The notes under the pieces are model-generated. The model had not been told where the DNA came from. It saw nothing but the letters and a program-made list of their open reading frames with translations, and made no database searches. This document shows, piece by piece, positions 10,164 through 11,849 of a stretch of DNA of 11,849 nt (the stretch's first letter is position 1; each line of letters begins with the position of its first letter). Origin of the DNA: Brugia malayi. Taxonomy: Eukaryota > Nematoda > Chromadorea > Rhabditida > Onchocercidae. Position numbers and translations under genes: made by a program. The DNA is taken from the NCBI RefSeq assembly GCF_000002995.4, contig NW_025062421.1, positions 1 through 11,849 on the forward strand, written 5' to 3'.

Positions 10164-10486
10164 AAGCTTTTTTTTAGCAGTTTTGGAACTTAATTAAAAT
10201 TAAAATTGATAAGTTTGAACCAATTTCCTCATCAAATGTAAGAAAACTACAACAAATTTTAAAATTTTTAAAAAATTCAAAATTTAAATTTGAATTTAAA
10301 TTTAATTTAAATTCTTAAATTGAATTAAAATCATGATTAATTGAAAGTTTTATTAATTTTGCTGATGAAATTATGCGCAAAACTTAATTACAAAGGCGTA
10401 TTTTAAAATTTAAACTATAATATGACTACACAATATAGGATCAGCACTGGCACAACGCACGTAACATAGTCAATTAGGTTCAAAAT
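10164..10486. repeat. Satellite copy 32, type B
   Basis: By eye identical to copy 24 over the full 323 bp, including the T8 run, GATAAGTTTGAACC, TCCTCATCAAATG and the type C leader at its end. It lies 2548 bp downstream of copy 24 and 1904 bp downstream of copy 26. Confidence 0.95.
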
Positions 10487-10798
10487 AAGCTTTTTTTAGC
10501 AGTTTGGCACTTAATTATAATTGAAATTGATAAATTAGAACCAATTTCCTTGCCTAATGTAAGATAACTATAACTAATTTTAAAATTTTTAAAAAATTCA
10601 AAATTTAAATTTGAATTTAAATTTAATTTAAATTCTTAAATTGAAATAAAATCACGATTAATTGAATGTTTTATTAACTTTGCTGATAAATTTATGCGCA
10701 AAACTTAATTACAAAGGCGTATTTTAATATTTAAACTATAAAATGACAACACAATATAGGATCAGCACTGGAACAACGCAGTCAATTAGGTTCAAAAT
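10487..10798. repeat. Satellite copy 33, relative of copy 27 ending in the deleted core
   Basis: It shares every private marker of copy 27 up to 10715, then switches at CAAAGGCG to sequence like copy 20, ending in GGAACAACGCAGTC with the 9-bp core deletion. The unit is 312 bp for that reason. The switch marks a recombination junction. Confidence 0.93.
10774..10783. other. 9-bp deletion in the core of copy 34
   Basis: Same CAACGCAGTC junction as at 6301-6310, with the same preceding GGAACAACGC. Two independent identical deletions are less likely than shared descent. Confidence 0.88.
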
Positions 10799-11121
10799 AA
10801 GCTTTTTTTTAGCAGTTTTGGCATTTAATTAAAATTGAAATTGATAAATTAGAACCAATTTCCTTGTCTAATGTAAGAAAACTATAACAAATTTTAAAAT
10901 TTTTAAAAAATTCAAAATTTAAATTTGAATTTAAATATAATTTAAATTCTTAAATTTAACTAAAATCATGATTAATTGAATGTTTTATTAATTTTGCTGA
11001 TGAAATTATGCGCAAAACTTAATTACAAAAGCGTATTTTAATATTTAAACTATAAAATGACTACACAATATAGGACCAGCACTGGCACAACGCACGTAAC
11101 ATAGTCAATTAGGTTCAAAAT
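10799..11121. repeat. Satellite copy 34, recombinant of copies 20 and 21
   Basis: The upstream core is that of copy 20 (9-bp deletion). From the T8 run onward it is copy 21 (GGCATTTAATT, AAATATAATTTAAATTC, TTAAATTTAACT). From 11005 it departs again (TGAAATTATG, CAAAAGCG, GACTACAC) towards the leader seen before type C copies. Confidence 0.93.
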
Positions 11122-11439
11122 AAGCTTTTTTTAGCAGTTTGGCACTTAATTATAATTGAAATTGATAAATTAGAACCAATTTCCTTGTCTAATGTAAGAA
11201 AACTATAACAAATTTAAAATTTAAAAAATTCAAAAATTAAATTTGAATTTAAATTTAATTTAAATTCTTAAATTGAACTAAAATCATGATTAATTGAATG
11301 TTTTATTAATTTTGCTGATGAATTTATGCGCAAAACTTAATTACAAAGGCTTATTTTAATATTTAAACTATAAAATGACAACACAATATAGGACCAGCAC
11401 TGGTACAATGCACGTAACATAGTCAATAAGGTTCAAAAT
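11122..11439. repeat. Satellite copy 35, type C body with copy 21-like tail
   Basis: The body has TTAATTATAATTG. The A/T tract is trimmed near 11212-11240 (AATTTAAAATTTAAAAAATT, then CAAAAATTAAATTTG), giving a 318-bp unit. Its end, from about 11276, matches the end of copy 21 and leads into the copy 22-like core with AATAAGG. Confidence 0.92.
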
Positions 11440-11759
11440 AAGCTTTTTTTAGCAGTTTGACACTTAATTAAAATTAAAATTGACAAATTAGAACTAATCT
11501 CCTTGTCTAATGTAAGAAAACTACAACAAATTTTAAAATTTTTAAAAAATTCAAGATTTAAATTTAATTTAAATTTTATTTAAATTCTTAAATTGAACTA
11601 AAATCATGATTAATTGAATGTTTTATTAATTTTGCTGATAAATTTATGCGCAGAACTTAATTACAAGGGCTTATTTTAATATTTAAACTTTAAAATGACA
11701 ACACAATATAGGACCAGCACTGGTACAATGCACGTAACATAGTCAATAAGGTTCAAAAT
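11440..11759. repeat. Satellite copy 36, relative of copy 22
   Basis: It carries GACACTTAATT, GACAAATTAGAACTAATCTCC, AACTACAAC and TTCAAGATTT exactly as copy 22 does. It departs after 11565 (TTTAATTTAAATTTTATTT), then has GCGCAGAACTT and CAAGGGCTT. Confidence 0.94.
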
Positions 11760-11849
11760 AAGCTTTTTTTAGCAGTTTGACACTTAATTAAAATTAAAAT
11801 TGACAAATTAGAACCAATTTCCTTGTCTAATGTAAGAAAACTATAACAG
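11760..11849. repeat. Partial monomer at the right edge (copy 37)
   Basis: Ninety bases of a further copy with the alternative core and AATAAGG upstream and GACAAATTAGAACCAATTTC in the body. The last bases, ACTATAACAG, carry the CAG variant seen otherwise only in copies 19 and 30. The array continues past the window. Confidence 0.93.

Larger units (their letters stand above)
1..11849. repeat. AT-rich satellite DNA array, about 321-bp monomer, 37 anchored copies
   Basis: The window is filled by direct tandem copies of one monomer. The AAGCTT anchor lies at 207, 531, 854, 1181, 1505, 1828, 2150, 2478, 2797, 3123, 3442, 3762, 4086, 4408, 4728, 5050, 5376, 5691, 6015, 6326, 6649, 6972, 7293 (mutated to AAGCAT), 7616, 7939, 8260, 8582, 8903, 9213, 9523, 9843, 10164, 10487, 10799, 11122, 11440 and 11760. 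Spacings run from 310 to 328 bp. No copy is inverted and nothing interrupts the array. In-frame stops are dense in all frames, so no coding role is supported. Copies are numbered here by anchor; the G+C-rich core belonging to an anchor lies just upstream of it. A eukaryotic satellite is the best reading; family and host species are not recognised. Confidence 0.97.

Noticed and set aside
207..11765. HindIII, PacI-like TTAATTAA and TGCGCA sites repeating in every unit
   Set aside because: They simply follow from the tandem repeat. They would give a roughly 321-bp ladder on digestion but carry no separate function.
1..11849. A repetitive protein gene, since 321 is divisible by 3
   Set aside because: TAA, TAG and TGA occur densely in every frame on both strands, and unit lengths of 310, 312, 318, 320 and 323 bp would break any frame.
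1..11849. CRISPR array or bacterial iteron origin
   Set aside because: There are no short repeats with unique spacers; the entire 321-bp unit repeats. Length, copy number and A/T content do not fit a plasmid origin.
1..11849. Mitochondrial control-region repeats
   Set aside because: Not excluded by base composition, but no tRNA, rRNA or coding sequence is present, and 37 or more diverged copies with patchwork exchange is more typical of a nuclear satellite.

Overview
The whole window is one head-to-tail satellite DNA array. I find no gene, RNA gene, mobile element, CRISPR array or unique flanking sequence on either strand. An anchor HindIII site followed by a T-run (AAGCTTTTTTT) recurs 37 times, from 207 to 11760. 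The mean spacing is 11553/36, about 321 bp, and every copy has the same orientation. Both window ends fall inside a repeat unit, so the real array is longer than 11.85 kb. One clean unit counted by hand (7616-7938) is about 22% G+C. This layout (long AT-rich monomer, dozens of copies, no coding content) is typical of a eukaryotic satellite, such as centromeric, pericentromeric or other heterochromatin, and many insects carry satellites of this kind. I do not recognise the family and cannot name the organism. A repeat-rich mitochondrial control region is a less likely alternative. Each monomer, read from its AAGCTT, holds these parts in order: a T7-8 run and AGCAGTTTTGGCAC; a PacI-like TTAATTAA; a moderately complex stretch (GATAAATTAGAACCAATTTCC, then CTAATGTAAGAAAACTA); about 75 bp of almost pure A/T with nested palindromes; TCATGATTAATTG; TTTTGCTGAT and TATGCGCAAAAC; AAAGGCGTATTTT or AAAGGCTTATTTT; a TATA-like ACTATAAAATGAC; and a 41-bp G+C-rich core from GGATCAGCACTGG to AATTAGG. 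The window has two textures. From 1 to about 6450, copies 1-19 and most of 20 carry many scattered single-base insertions and deletions, mostly private to one copy and often in homopolymers. This looks like residual long-read error, not biology. From about 6450 to the end (copies 21-37) the copies are clean, and their differences are shared, linked variants that record the array's recent history: tandem duplication of a two-monomer block, a second copy of that block about 1.9 kb downstream, a recombinant monomer, a 290-bp exact match about 4.47 kb apart, and a 310-bp sub-variant that has lost the central palindrome. There is no regular higher-order period across the window. The pattern is a patchwork, as unequal exchange and gene conversion would produce. 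I found no evidence of a previously undescribed molecular system beyond the satellite itself.
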